Assembly (NCBI GenBank): GCA_018398815.1
Contig: CM031628.1
Coordinates: 13,750,650 to 13,814,649 of the forward strand
Origin: Conus ventricosus
Lineage: Eukaryota; Mollusca; Gastropoda; Neogastropoda; Conidae
Direction: 5' to 3'
DNA length: 64,000 nt
Position numbers and translations under genes: made by a program. Every line of letters starts with the position of its first letter. Within the stretch, counting starts at the first letter, position 1. The notes under the pieces were generated by a model, which ran no database searches, had not been told where the DNA came from, and saw nothing but the letters and a program-made list of their open reading frames with translations. Shown in pieces: positions 21,120-31,309 of this stretch.

Positions 21120-24100
21120 AGTGGCTGATGCTTATCTCGGGAGTAGTGACCTCGTGTTGCCCCCGAGATGGAATGGGAGTAGTAGAGGGACGACGGAATG
21201 CGTCGGATCTGCATGCTTCTGGGTGCTGTCAGCTGCAGATGACGTCGGTTGCGACGTTAGCTGGCTTTCAGGTGTCTTGTCACCAGGTTTTGACTGCGGG
21301 GACCATTCTTCCACGACTTCGGCCCGGCAGCTTCCAGGCTTTGTCGCTGCCCGTCTCATGAGGTCAGGGTTCGCCAGGCTTCAAGTCTGGAGATTCTGGC
21401 TCGTGATGGCGGTCGTAGCTGCTTTTCTGCCGTTGCTTGGCAATTGGTCTCGCTCCTGAACCTGGGCGGGAGTGACGTGATGTTGCGGTGGCTCCAAATG
21501 AGATGGAAAGCTTGGGTTAACGTTGAGCGAATTTTCCTGCCCCATGCTAACTCAGCGGGTACTCGTCCTAAAGGTCTGGTAGGGTGTCGCCTGTAGGTTA
21601 GGAGGGCGAGATATATGTCGTCCTGCCGTGATTACTGTTGGACAGTCTCTCGCCAGCTCTATCGGCCGGCACCATACTTTGGGGGTAATGTTGGGATCGA
21701 TGTGAGGTGCTGGAACCCCACTTTTCCGCGACATCGGACCGAAATTCACAGGAAGTGAACTGAAATTCCGTGTCCGATTTCACTTGATGAGGAATGCAAT
21801 GGTGGGCGAAGAAAGACTTCATTTTCCCCACCACCAGTGCTGCTCTGAGTATTCGGGAGGTAGGCGATGTCGATGTACTTAGTGTTGTAGTTTATCCTGC
21901 ACCATATAGTGCTTGTTTGATTGTCACAGATGTCTTTCGCCCACTTCTGGATGGGCGGTCCGGGTAAGACCGTTGGTTGAAGGGCTCATGGATGTGCCGG
22001 CCTATATGTCGCCACATGTCGGCTTCTGAGACATGTGTCTTTAATGTCTTTGATGATTGTGTGGGCCACCACACTCAGAATTTCTGAGTACTGCGCGGCC
22101 CGCTCTTGGCACTTGTGATCCCCATGTGCCCTTCATGGATTCTTTGTTGCTTTTCTTTTTCATAGTAGTAGCGTATATGACCACTCTGTCCCCTTTCCAC
22201 GTGCATTAGCGTCATGGATGCTCAGTTCTCTCTTATCACTTGTAGTCACGGCTGTAGTATCTCATATTCCTTTTTTTCTTGTGTTCTGGCAGCCGTTGAT
22301 GTTATAGTTAGTAGCAGCTTTTGATGCAGACATATGGATCTCAGACTCCTTTCTTATTTTGTTGATCCAGGCGCTGATTGCCACGACGACTGGACTGAGT
22401 CGATTGTGTCTCACTTCGTGTTGCGTTGATGTTGGAGGTGTCGGCGGCCATTGAGGACTTTCTCGACTAGGCCGGCACCTGCATTTCTTTTCCCGGCACA
22501 TGCGTGGCCTTGGAAGTTGATACCGCATGAGCTGGTCAGGAGACGTGGCACCTGAGGGTGGTCTCAGAAAGGTCCTTGTTATTATATCAAAGGAGGGACA
22601 TGGGGTTGTGGTCGGTGACGACTTTGAAGTTGCCCTGCGACGAGGTAGCGATTCTAAATTCTCACAAGCCCTTGTTGTTGTAAGCACTTTTTTCTAGTGG
22701 GGCATAACAGTTTCGCGCGGCCTTCTGCAGAGTGCGGGATGCAAATGCAAGGCGCCGCACGATGTCATTGGGCTATTGGGAGGTGTACTGCTCCATGTCC
22801 GAGGCTGGCGTCTGGCACTGACGGTTGGTTGGCTTCTCTGGGTATTTGTATCGCCAGACGTCGGGGCGGTAGGTTGTGTCTCCTTGTACTTGCTGAGTGC
22901 ACGGGGCATGCTGTGGTCCCAGACCCAGCACCATTCTTCCTCCTGCAGTCTAGCCGTCATTGGCTGGGATCGTTGAGGAAAGGTTAGGCAGATGGCGGTC
23001 CAAGGAAATTTTTCTTGCCCAACAGACGTCGGAGGTCTGCCAGTTCTCTGGGTTGGCATATTGTTGATGGCTTCTTACCTTGCTTTGCTTGGCTTGACGC
23101 CTTGGCCAATGTTAGTGAAGCCAAGAATTCGATTTTCTTTCTTGCGGAGTGAACGCTTATCTAGTTTTGAGCTTGACTCCAGCTTCATGAAGGGTAGTAA
23201 GCGCAGCATTCAATGTTCTTCATGAGCCTTTTAGTCCTAGTGAAGACAAGAATGTCGTCGGAAGTGCAGATGACTTTTCTGTTGGTATGCCAGAATGTTT
23301 TCATGTTCTTTGGAAGATTTCCGGGTACGGGAAGTGGATACCTGAGGTAATTCTGTGGTAAAAATATCGGACCACAGGGTGTGATGAGGTGGTTAAGTTT
23401 TGCTGTGTCTGTCGTCAGAAGGTATTTGGAAAAACCCAGAAGTCGCATCCAGCTTGCTGATTATTTTGGATCCTTTCAGGCGGTGTTTCACATCTTCACT
23501 GGAGGTAGCATGTTGCCCGCTCCATCTTCACTGCCTCTGCAATTTAATTTCTTGAAGTCAGTGCAGATCTATTTTTCACCAGTTTCTTGACAACTGGCAC
23601 CATGGTGCACTCAGTCTGTCGGTTCATTCACCTTTTCGATTACACCAAGTTTTTCAAGCTTACCTAGTTCTTGTTTGACTTGGGCAGAAAGGGGTATTGG
23701 GACTCTACGTGCCGTCACAACACTTATGGTTCAGAGTCTTCTTTTAATTTGTTATTTTGACTGGAGGGCCACTTTATTGGGTTTCCGTCTAGCTCACCAA
23801 CCCGATTTAGATCATCTCTTTTCACTAAACCAATCCTGCATGCTGCTTCTCTACGAAGAGATTCTGCTGGTTTGAGTTCATACGTACACAGGGTAGGAAT
23901 AGTTTGTTCTTTGTATTTTTTGCTTCTATCAGAATTTTACCCTTACAGTCTATGGTTCCCAGGGCTGCGGAGGGATGGTCTTTGTGGGCTGTATTGGGTG
24001 GCTGTGGTTTCTGTTCATCGTAGGTGTATGTGACATGATAGAGACTTCAGCCACAGTTCTATTTTGGTAGGTGGCAGTACTGCTTGCCAAGGGAAAAGTC

Positions 24101-24195
24101 AACTGTCCAAAGGGAGATCACCATTGGTTTATGGAGCAGAGGTAGTTCTCATCTTCTCTCCATCCTCCACCACGGCTCGCGGCGCTGATCAAGAA
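21120..24195 (-). pseudogene. pol: Gypsy pol polyprotein (RT, RNase H, integrase), frameshifted
   Basis: On the minus strand, 23190-23700 carries reverse transcriptase sequence: VPVVKK, then LITPCGPIF and a SDDILVF segment where the family has a catalytic (Y/V)DD box. RNase H follows at 22560-22830 (ASRTLQKA, VVTDHNPM). The integrase core lies at 21560-22000, with CIPHQVKSD.EFQFTS around the second aspartate and a YPQS-like segment after it. Downstream is LLTYR..PTRPLGR.PAELAWGR, usual after the integrase core in this group. The fragments lie in different frames, separated by single-base indels. The tail to 21120 is Pro/Ser-rich. Pol would mediate replication and integration if intact, but here it is broken. 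Confidence 0.88.
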
Positions 24196-25060
24196 TTTCT
24201 TTCACAGACTTGCTGCCCGTACAGGGTTGCGACGAGAGGCGAAGCGGTTTGGCTTGCCACAGGCTTTGCAGTCCTTGCCGTAGGAAGGGCACGCCGTCTC
24301 GCGTGAGAGACCGCAAAAACCTGCGTTGTGAATCAGGCCGCCACGTTCGTTGCACGACGCTGGTACCCTGGCGTTGGCGGCGCTAGCACCCCTCTTCGCC
24401 TCTGGGACCTCGCGGTTGCGGTAGGGCTCCATCGCCTCTGCTGTGTTTCGCGCCGCGAGACCGGTGTGATGGTGTAGGGCTAACTTCGACACCTCCATTC
24501 TCGTCTCTCTTAGTGTTTTTAGCTGCAATTTGATCATTTCACTGTGCCTTGCTGTTTGCACTGCCCTTGCAGGGTAGTTCACTCTCCTTTTGATGCTTTT
24601 TTGTAAGTTCTTGGTCACACCACCAAGCACAAAGTCTGTCCTGATAGTAGCCTCTCTATTATCGAATTCTGCTAATTCCGACGTTCTTGAGAGCACGCAC
24701 ATATTTATATGTTTTTCCCCAACCTGCTGGAACCGTTGTGTAACATGCTGTTCATGATGACATTCCTTTTAGCGTGAAATGTCCGTGAAACCAACTGTTC
24801 CACAGTTGTATAGTCTTTTCTGCTGGTCGGCCGTTATTAACCGTTTTGTACCGTTATTTGAAGTTGATTAAAGATCTTGTCTGCCTCAAGGCACATACAG
24901 TACACCAGGCTGGCCACTTGGACTTCACAGATTTATAGTGTAGCTCTCGACATAAACGGTAACGGCGGAGGAAATTTGTATCTCACGCCGGCCACGGGAT
25001 GGCTCCGAAAGTTGAAGTTTTTTGGCGGTTTAAAAGACATTTTAACATCTTTAGCTGTCA
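24196..25060 (-). pseudogene. gag: Gypsy gag with zinc knuckle, frameshifted
   Basis: The longest open piece is 24202-24702 on the minus strand (166 codons). It begins inside the gag capsid-like region (ELAEFDNREATIRTDFVLGG) and ends in a knuckle-like segment with CPSYGKDCKACGKPNRFA, that is C-x2-C spacing plus the G-K-N-.F-A context seen in gypsy nucleocapsids. Upstream pieces in other frames (about 24710-25030) contain VQVASLVY and EADKIFNQLQ, which also fit gag of this lineage. An ATG near 25044 (MSFKPPKNFNF) is a plausible start, ~40 bp after the PBS. Frames are broken at several points. Confidence 0.8.
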
Positions 25061-25085
25061 CTTCACTGGAGAAATCTGATTCTTT

Positions 25086-25098
25086 ACTTCTGACACCA
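25086..25098 (-). other. Primer-binding site of the gypsy element
   Basis: The plus strand ACTTCTGACACCA is TGGTGTCAGAAGT on the minus strand, directly after the CA end of the 5' LTR. Confidence 0.85.
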
Positions 25099-25343
25099 TG
25101 TTTTGTTCAGGACGCCACAATACATACATCACTTTGTATGTCAGATTGTCGAAGAGAAATGTCCCTCAGGCAGGCACACCACAGGAACCACGTCTTACAG
25201 TGGGGAGAGCTCTGGCAGAAGTGTCGCCAGTTTATTCTCGACAATGTCCTTCAGGATGCTTAGGGTGTGAGGTCACGCATGCATATTCATAGTGGGTAAA
25301 ACCATGGCCACAACACACAGTCTCTCAAGTTGGTACCAACACA
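25099..25343 (-). mobile_element. 5' LTR of the gypsy element
   Basis: 245 bp, minus-strand ends TGTGTTGGTACC…GAACAAAACA. It is similar along its length to 19694-19945 and, in the opposite orientation, to 19437-19681. The divergence is a mix of substitutions and indels. Confidence 0.9.
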
Positions 25344-25783
25344 CTGACGTTAAGATTTGTATAATCAAGGTACACAATAAAAAAATTCAAATAAAAGGGA
25401 GAGAAAAGGGGGCTGGTTTACACACCGTACAATTTAGTAAACCAGAAGCGTATGAGAAGCACAATAAACAAACAACAACAACAACAAAAATAAAACCCAC
25501 TCAAATACAAAAAAAAAAAAAGAAAAAAAAAGTTTCTCTCTTTATATGCCCTTCGGCTCTCGGCCAGATGATATACTTATGGATACCCCCTTTTTTCTGA
25601 AATGAATGAAAATATACCCATCCTCGCAAAGGAAGCACTTCTAAAGCAGAATTGAAGTAAAGCAGAACTGAAGTTAGGGAGAGATTATGAGGAGAGAAAA
25701 AGGGTAACTGCACCTACCGCCCCCCCAAGCCCAAAGGAACCAAAAAATCTCAAATGAAATAAGTGGGGGGAAAAAAAATGTTA
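25344..25783. other. Unassigned A-rich sequence
   Basis: Contains A runs at ~25509-25531 and AACAAC repeats at ~25468-25490. No coding or element signal. Confidence 0.5.
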
Positions 25784-25914
25784 TAGGGTGCATACAGATG
25801 TAAATTTACATCGTCCGTGTGTACAGCACAAACCGGAAGTCGTGGTCCGTTGTGAAAGAACAACAAAAAGCATTGCGAACGGAACAGCAATTTGAAGCCT
25901 GCAAGACCTTAGTT
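25784..25914 (+). repeat. Dispersed ~130-bp repeat, copy 1
   Basis: Begins TAGGGTGCATACAGATGTAA and contains AAACCGGAAGTCGTGGTC and TTGAAGCCTG. It is highly similar, with indels, to 26858-26990 in the same orientation. Confidence 0.85.
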
Positions 25915-26040
25915 GCAATCGTTATTTAAGGTTGGGAAAAGCAAACTGAAAATTTTTTTTTTAAACTTAGGTAAAGCGTTTTATCCCCTTTTCTTTGTTT
26001 TGTCTGTTGAAGAGAACACCTACAAGAATGGTTTGACTTT

Positions 26041-26280
26041 GTGTTCATGATAACTTCGCAGAAGTGGCAGGATTGCAGCCAAAAAAAACCCATCTGCGAA
26101 CAAGTCACACCAGTACCCAGCAGCAGAGTGGTTTTGTACCATGACAGTTTTGATGAGAATGTGTCTGACTATATAAAGGGGCACAGAAATTGGAGAAAGG
26201 ACCAAACAATTTCAGTTAACCCTCTTCGGTATGCACTTACCTCAGCCAGTTACACTGAAAGCCTACGGCAAGATAAGTAA
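26041..26280 (+). CDS. Small hypothetical ORF between the direct repeats
   Basis: Seventy-nine codons from ATG to TAA. The sequence is mixed and protein-like, with no low-complexity bias (segments CEQVTPVPSSRVVLYHDSFD and GHRNWRKDQTISVNPLRYAL). It has no signal peptide, membrane segment or motif I recognise. It sits between two copies of a ~130-bp repeat, so it may be part of a small element or a tandemly duplicated locus. It could equally be a chance ORF or a fragment of a longer frameshifted frame. Confidence 0.25.
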   Translation: MFMITSQKWQDCSQKKPICEQVTPVPSSRVVLYHDSFDENVSDYIKGHRNWRKDQTISVNPLRYALTSASYTESLRQDK

Positions 26281-26857
26281 CTCTGTAATTTGAGCATGGT
26301 TACCCAAATTAAAAAATTAATTTAAAAGAGAGAAAAGGAGATAACGAAATGAAAATAATTTTTAAAAAATTCATAACTCAAGAACTACGGCATGTATCGA
26401 CTCGTGTTTTTTTTTGCAAATGGAAGTGAATGGCTACAGGAAGGAGGAAGTCACGTTCTCGCAGGACTTCCTTTATCAGAAAATTATGTCTGTGATGTCT
26501 GGTTGGGCACTAGCGGGCGCGTGCTTGTCAATAGAGTTAAGGGAAGCAAGTAATGGCTAGTTTTATCTAGAAAGGCCTACATGGACTTGTTGAAGGTATT
26601 AGTTTTGCTATAATTTCATACAAAGAGATATCAATTACCTGTTCACCCATAACAAATCCCGTCAATGTTCTCCATACTATACTGACTGTACTTTGGGAGC
26701 TGAGGCTAACTATTAGTCTACTCCCAGTGTAAATTTTCTATCATTTATTGCTAATGTTAACCTGTTTGGGTTGGGTCGGAAACTAATTTCGACATTAGCA
26801 AAAGGATATCTTTGGGAGCAATGGGGACATTGCGTTCAAAAGCAAGGGGTGTGTGTT
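26281..26857. other. Unassigned sequence
   Basis: AT-rich; no long ORF, RNA or repeat seen. Confidence 0.5.
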
Positions 26858-26990
26858 CTAGGGTGCATACAGATGTAATTTAACATCGTCCGTGCGCATA
26901 GCCACAAAACCGGAAGTCGTGGTCGGTGAAAGAACAAAAAGGATTGACGAACGGAAACCGGGCAATTCGAAGCCTGGCGTAGACCTGACG
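26858..26990 (+). repeat. Dispersed ~130-bp repeat, copy 2
   Basis: TAGGGTGCATACAGATGTAA, then ACCGGAAGTCGTGGTC and TTCGAAGCCTG, matching 25784-25914. Confidence 0.85.
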
Positions 26991-27137
26991 ACATTGAAGA
27001 GGCTGCACGCAGTGCCTTAAACGGTTAGTAAATTGTTATTGTATGAAATTGTGGACTTTGAAAAGTTTTCTTTGATCGATCTTCAAATATTTTACCCTGT
27101 ATGTTTGTACAAGTTGCAGTTTTGTGGGTGCGAACCT

Positions 27138-27262
27138 TTCAAGCTTTTCAGTTTCGGAAATGGCCATGTGCTAGCTTGCTACTCAAACTCCCTTTGTTTC
27201 AAGCCCTTCAGTTTTGAACTGCACGTGCTAGCTTTGCTACACAAACTCTCTTTGTTTTCAGA
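27138..27262. repeat. ~62-bp direct duplication
   Basis: TTTCAAGC.(C/T)TTCAGTTT, GTGCTAGC and CTACxCAAACTC.CTTTGTTT occur twice in succession. The second copy ends TTTTCAG, an acceptor-like site of unknown meaning. Confidence 0.7.
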
Positions 27263-27625
27263 TCATTACCATCTCTGTATTGGAAAGAAAATGTAAAATA
27301 TGTGAAATGTTCAGAATTACCCAGCCATCTAAAGGATTGTGTGGACTACGTACAAGTTGCAGATTTATTGTTGAAAGACTTTGTGAGTAACATTTGACAA
27401 AAGTATCACACTTGCGACCGGGCATGTCAGCAGATTTTGCAGCATTGTTGTACATAGCTGACGTCAAAATTTTCCTGGCCCAGAGAAATTTGTCTAAAGG
27501 CGGTTCTTAATAAAATTTCTGTCTATGTTCCAGTCAACCTTGAACATGTGCTAGGCCTATTGAATTTTCTTTATTTTATCCTTTAATTTTTGCGTATTTT
27601 GTATGTTGGAATTAATGATTAAGGT

Positions 27626-27865
27626 GATACTTCGGTTAAATCCTATTTTAGCGGCGCAAAACATTTTACGGTTAGGGTTAGGGTTAGGGTTTGTTGATAC
27701 CGATAGGGTTAGGGTTAGGGTTTGTTGATACTGATAGGGTTAGGGTTAGGGTTTGTTGATACCGGATACTTTTGGTTACTTTGGGTTTGCGTTTGGCACG
27801 CAAGTTTATCGCGCATCGGGGTTCAAATGTTTTGCGCTGCTAAAATAGGATTTAACCGATACTTC
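27626..27865. mobile_element. 224-bp TIR element (MITE) with telomere-like core
   Basis: TIRs at 27634-27666 and 27825-27857 begin GGTTAAATCCTATTTTAGC and match at 32 of 33 positions. They are flanked by an exact 8-bp direct repeat, GATACTTC (27626-27633 and 27858-27865), a classic target-site duplication. The core has three 31-bp units ending GGGTTTGTTGATAC, each with two or three TTAGGG motifs. No ORF. An 8-bp duplication is usual for hAT and also occurs in Merlin and P elements, so the superfamily is open. Confidence 0.93.
27670..27762 (+). repeat. Three 31-bp units with telomere-type TTAGGG motifs
   Basis: Units start at 27670, 27701 and 27732 and differ at only a few bases near the unit start. 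They are wholly inside the TIR element. Confidence 0.95.
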
Positions 27866-28371
27866 AGCATAATTACTAAGTCACACCGTAGCTAGTTAAG
27901 CAAGAATTCTTGTCCACAAGATCTTTTGAAGGTGGCTTTTGCCCTAAATTTAATATTCTAAATGGTTAGTCACAAAGGTGTACAGCCTCAGATTTAAACT
28001 GATACATGGCTCAGTATGGTAATAACTGTGGTAAATAATTAAATTCTCTTTTTGTTAGTCTTAGTGTTTATAATTTCCTTTCGGGAAATTTCGATTTGGG
28101 GTTTGTTGCAACTAATGCAAGGCATTCCATGATTAAATGATCATGGGAGAATCTAGCTAATTTTACCAACCTCCACATTGAGGATCAGGTTGGAAGTCAT
28201 GGGGAAAAGGGGTCAGAACATTGAAATTGGCTTCAACTGTCTTAGATAAAATGGTGACTGAAGCCTTGACATTGTGGCAAAGTTGAAATTTTATTGTATG
28301 TTTGTTTGGCCTACTCACTGAGTGTTCTGATCCAGACTTTTGGAGAGAAAAAAAATCTCTTTTCTCTCTCC
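27866..28371. other. Unassigned sequence
   Basis: AT-rich with no recognised feature. The minus-strand ORF at 28163-28465 depends on the simple repeat that follows. Confidence 0.5.
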
Positions 28372-28403
28372 TCTCTCTCCTCTCTCTCTCTCTCTCTTTT
28401 TTT
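28356..28403. repeat. (CT)n microsatellite
   Basis: CTCTCC/CTCT repeats. Confidence 0.9.
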
Positions 28404-28807
28404 CTTTTGTGTTGATGTATAAGTTTAAAGTTTTGTGGTATGTGTGTTGAGTTGTGTACTGACAACCCTACTGCCTATTTAGGTTTGATAATTTTTTTTT
28501 TTTTTTGCCCTTGGTATGATAAATGACTATTAGTAAATTATAAATCCATAAATAAAGAAAATAAATCGGGTAGGTGTACGCAAGCCTAGTATCCATTGTA
28601 AAATGTAGATTTTGACAACTATTGTCTCCTACATTTTTACTGTTTGCTAAGAAGCTGTTTTCTTTGCATGTTGCTCCCTGCTGTGTGTGTTTTTAGTGAA
28701 GATGAATAAACACCTATCACCTTTCATCACTCAACTGTCCATTGAGTGAATGAGCCAACTGACACAACACCACTCGACCACTTGACTACACGATAACAAT
28801 TTAGGGC

Positions 28808-29300
28808 AAGAAGAAAAGGCTAGAATACAGCAGAAAATACAGGATTTAATGATAGAAAGGGCGGCTAGGTTAGAAACGCTGTCTACTAACAGAACGCAGC
28901 TAGCATCACAAACAAGCAGAATCAGAGAAACTATAAACAGAAACTTTATAAAAATACTACGCTAGCAGAAAGAATAAGGACTCTGTTCAGAGAACAAGGG
29001 ATTACAATAGTTAGCATATTAACAGCTGTTGGGTTTGCTATCTCTACACTCGTTTATGCTTTAACCGGCAGTGCACCAACAGGACCAGTAGCACCTCCAA
29101 CGCCTCAGCCTGGTAAAAGTTGGATTAGAAAACAATTACATCATCTAGCAAACTTATTAAAAAAGTTAGCAGCCAAAGCGCTTGATGCTCTGCCTGGCAT
29201 AATAGGCAGTGTTGTTATTTGGGGTTTTTTGTCTACTCCAGCCAGTGGAAGTTGTACATCACTGTCATTGGGGGATGGGGTGGGGGTGGGAGGGGGGTCA
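28808..29300 (+). pseudogene. Coiled-coil plus membrane-segment ORF fragment
   Basis: The first frame from ~28793 reads an Arg/Gln/Glu-rich helix (EEKARIQQKIQDLMIERAAR, then TNRTQLASQTSRIRETINRN) that looks like a coiled coil, and stops at 28963. A one-base shift opens LAERIRTLFREQGITI, then a hydrophobic span VSILTAVGFAISTLVYAL, a Pro/Gly linker (GPVAPPTPQPGK), a Lys-rich amphipathic stretch (RKQLHHLANLLKKLAAKA) and LPGIIGSVVIWGF, where it degenerates into G-rich sequence. I recall similarly built hypothetical proteins from repeat-rich cnidarian and mollusc loci, but I cannot name a family or function. The order suggests a membrane-anchored protein. Neither end is defined. Confidence 0.55.
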
Positions 29301-29396
29301 ATTTAATCCTTTATTTCTTCCATTTCATTTATTGTGAATATTCTTAGCAAAGAGTGCCTTCATCTTGTCATCTGTCATTTTTCATTGATGCTGAGA

Positions 29397-30533
29397 CAGG
29401 GTTCGTAGGGTCCTTACGGTCCTTACAGATCCTTACATTTTGAAACACCTCAAGTAAGGCCTTACAAGTGCTTATTTAGCATCAAGGTCCTTACAAGTCC
29501 TTACGACAGCCCCAAAAATCGTTGATGGCGAAATGCTGGTTGGAAAATCTCGGAAGCAAGGGGTACTTACTCTGAAATCTGCTCGCCAGTGGGTTCCGAC
29601 AAACGGCCCTCGCCTAGCAGACGACTTTCGGCTTGGAAGTATTGATTTTTCTCAGGTCTGTCCTAGTTTTCATAGTTCCGTTTCGCGTGAAGACGCGATA
29701 CTTTACATCCGCCATTTTGCAGTCCTTGCTCAGGCAATCAAGATGCCGGGAAAATGGCGTTTCAAGACCGTTGGGTCAAGAAAAGCAGTACAAGGGGTGG
29801 TTGCTGAAGGATCCAAAAACAAACATTATGCTCGATGTTCTGTTTGCGAAAGATCGCTGCATTTGGCGTCGATGGGTGAAAGCGTGCTAAAAAACACATG
29901 CTGACTGATGGCCACAAAAAGCGCATGGCTCGGTATCTTGAAGACACACGTGTTCGTGTACCGGACTTTTTCAAGCGGACTGGTACAGAGAGTGGCACGA
30001 GTTCAACTGCATGTTCCAGTCCCAGCCAGACCATTGTGGGAATTGCGTCTTCATCAGCTTCTGGTTCGTCAGCAACCTCTTTTTGTCTCCAACATCTAGA
30101 TACGGGATCTGAAAGTGTCTGTGACCACTAATAACAGTTTTTTTGTGTGTTTTTTTCTCATTCTCAGTGTCTTTTTTTTTTTTTAATTTATAAAATCTCT
30201 TCTGTTGTGAAAGACTGACACTCAAGTTTTAGTATCAGCTGGTTTTAGTTTTAGGTGTGAACAGAGTGGATTGACGTTGAAGACAAGAGACTCCAAACAT
30301 TATTCTTACTGAAGACTGAGCAAGGGAACAGTTTTCGGTGTGATTTGATTCTGCAATACAGCAGCCAAGTTATGTTATTGGTGCATTTCCATGAGGAGAT
30401 AATATACAAGTAAGTTTTGTAATATATATATGCTGCTAATGTTAATGTAAAGGTCCTTACAAATTTAGAAAATGGTCCTTATAGGTCCTTACAAGGTCCT
30501 TACTTGGCATAAGCTGAAGTCCCTGGAACCCTG
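29397..30533 (+). mobile_element. hAT-like non-autonomous element (1.14 kb)
   Basis: The left end CAGGGTTCGTAGGG and right end CCCTGGAACCCTG are inverted repeats of each other with one indel, and CAGGGTT is a common hAT terminus. Just inside both ends are clusters of GGTCCTTAC words (five or more on the left, four on the right, same strand), typical of subterminal transposase-binding repeats. The flanks (…TGCTGAGA and TGAGAACT…) share TGAGA but do not give a clean 8-bp duplication. The interior carries only a zinc-finger ORF. Confidence 0.8.
29743..30131 (+). pseudogene. BED-like zinc finger ORF of the hAT-like element
   Basis: The domain is spread over three frames by indels: MPGKW, then KQYKGWLLKDPK, then HYARCSVCERSLHLASMGES, then a histidine-bearing stretch MLTDGHKKRMARYLEDTR. 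Together this gives W…W, C-x2-C, GES, and an H…H pair, the signature of the N-terminal BED/C2H2-like domain of hAT-type transposases. A Ser/Thr-rich tail (GTSSTACSSPSQTI) runs to a TAA/TAG at ~30131 and the element ends 400 bp later, so no catalytic domain is present. The domain would bind DNA. Confidence 0.7.
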
Positions 30534-31309
30534 TGAGAACTATGACTAGAAACAGAATCACGGGACTACATCAGTGCATGCATGTGATTCACAAAATAGT
30601 CATTACTATCAATACATGCATTTGTTTTTCTATGATTGATTGATTGATAGTCTAAGCCAGATTTTGCTGAAGTTGAAGGTAAGTACATGACAAAATCAGT
30701 CCAGTGTAACCAGATTTGACTAGAGTACAACTAGACCTATCAACAGCAAGGAGAACATTGGTGGAGGACAATGTTAGTACAGCACATTAACAGAAGAAAA
30801 AGGTTGAAAGGAGAAAAATCCAGTTAAAGTGTGCGCATGCTTGTAAGTGTGTGATGCTTTAGAGAGAGAGAAGATGATTGTTCTTTATTACACAAGGATG
30901 GGATTTTAGCCAAAGCTAGTCTTACAATCTGCCCTTGTCTGCATGCATTATTTCAGACATTCATTCACCGACAATTCAACATAGCAAAATGGAAATTTAA
31001 ATTCTAAAATTGATTCATAAAAGCACAAAGGAGATGGGGGATGGTAAAACAGAAGGAAACTTACAAACAAACAAAAAAACTAGCAGAGAGAGTACAGAGG
31101 AGGAAGAGGAAAGAGAGAAAAGTATGGTTGACAGGAATGGGAGTGGGGATGAGCGGATTTTGACGGGAGTAGGTTTTATGTTAGTTCTGCAAAAATACCC
31201 AGTATCGATCACCGCCGCCTTTGTGAATGGGCGCATAATCAATGTAACGCAAAATTCCAAACAGCTCCACACACCGGTTATAGGCCAAATTTATGTACTA
31301 GCCCAGTAT
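30534..31309. other. Unassigned sequence
   Basis: Contains a short GA run (~30859-30872) and purine-rich sequence (31080-31120). The plus-strand ORF at 31010-31312 has no recognisable domain. Confidence 0.45.

Larger units (their letters stand above)
19694..25343 (-). mobile_element. Ty3/gypsy LTR retrotransposon, near complete, decayed
   Basis: Read on the minus strand the order is: 5' LTR (25099-25343), PBS (25086-25098), gag with a zinc knuckle, pol (RT, RNase H, integrase), a ~1.1-kb 3' stretch, polypurine tract, 3' LTR (19694-19945). The total of ~5.65 kb is normal for the superfamily. Domain order RT-RNase H-integrase separates Ty3/gypsy from Ty1/copia. The coding frame has many indels and several stops, so it is not functional as sequenced. 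A clean target-site duplication is not visible; the left flank is the end of another LTR and PBS. Confidence 0.93.

Noticed and set aside
21121..21459. Plus-strand 112-codon ORF
   Set aside because: It lies opposite the minus-strand gypsy pol tail and has no recognisable domain.
22694..23225. Plus-strand ORFs over the pol region
   Set aside because: Antisense shadows of RNase H and RT coding sequence.
25784..26990. Small LTR (TRIM-like) element
   Set aside because: The repeated ~130-bp blocks lack TG…CA ends, a primer-binding site or a polypurine tract.
27670..27762. Chromosome end or internal telomere fusion
   Set aside because: The TTAGGG motifs lie inside a TIR element with an 8-bp target duplication and are interrupted every 31 bp.
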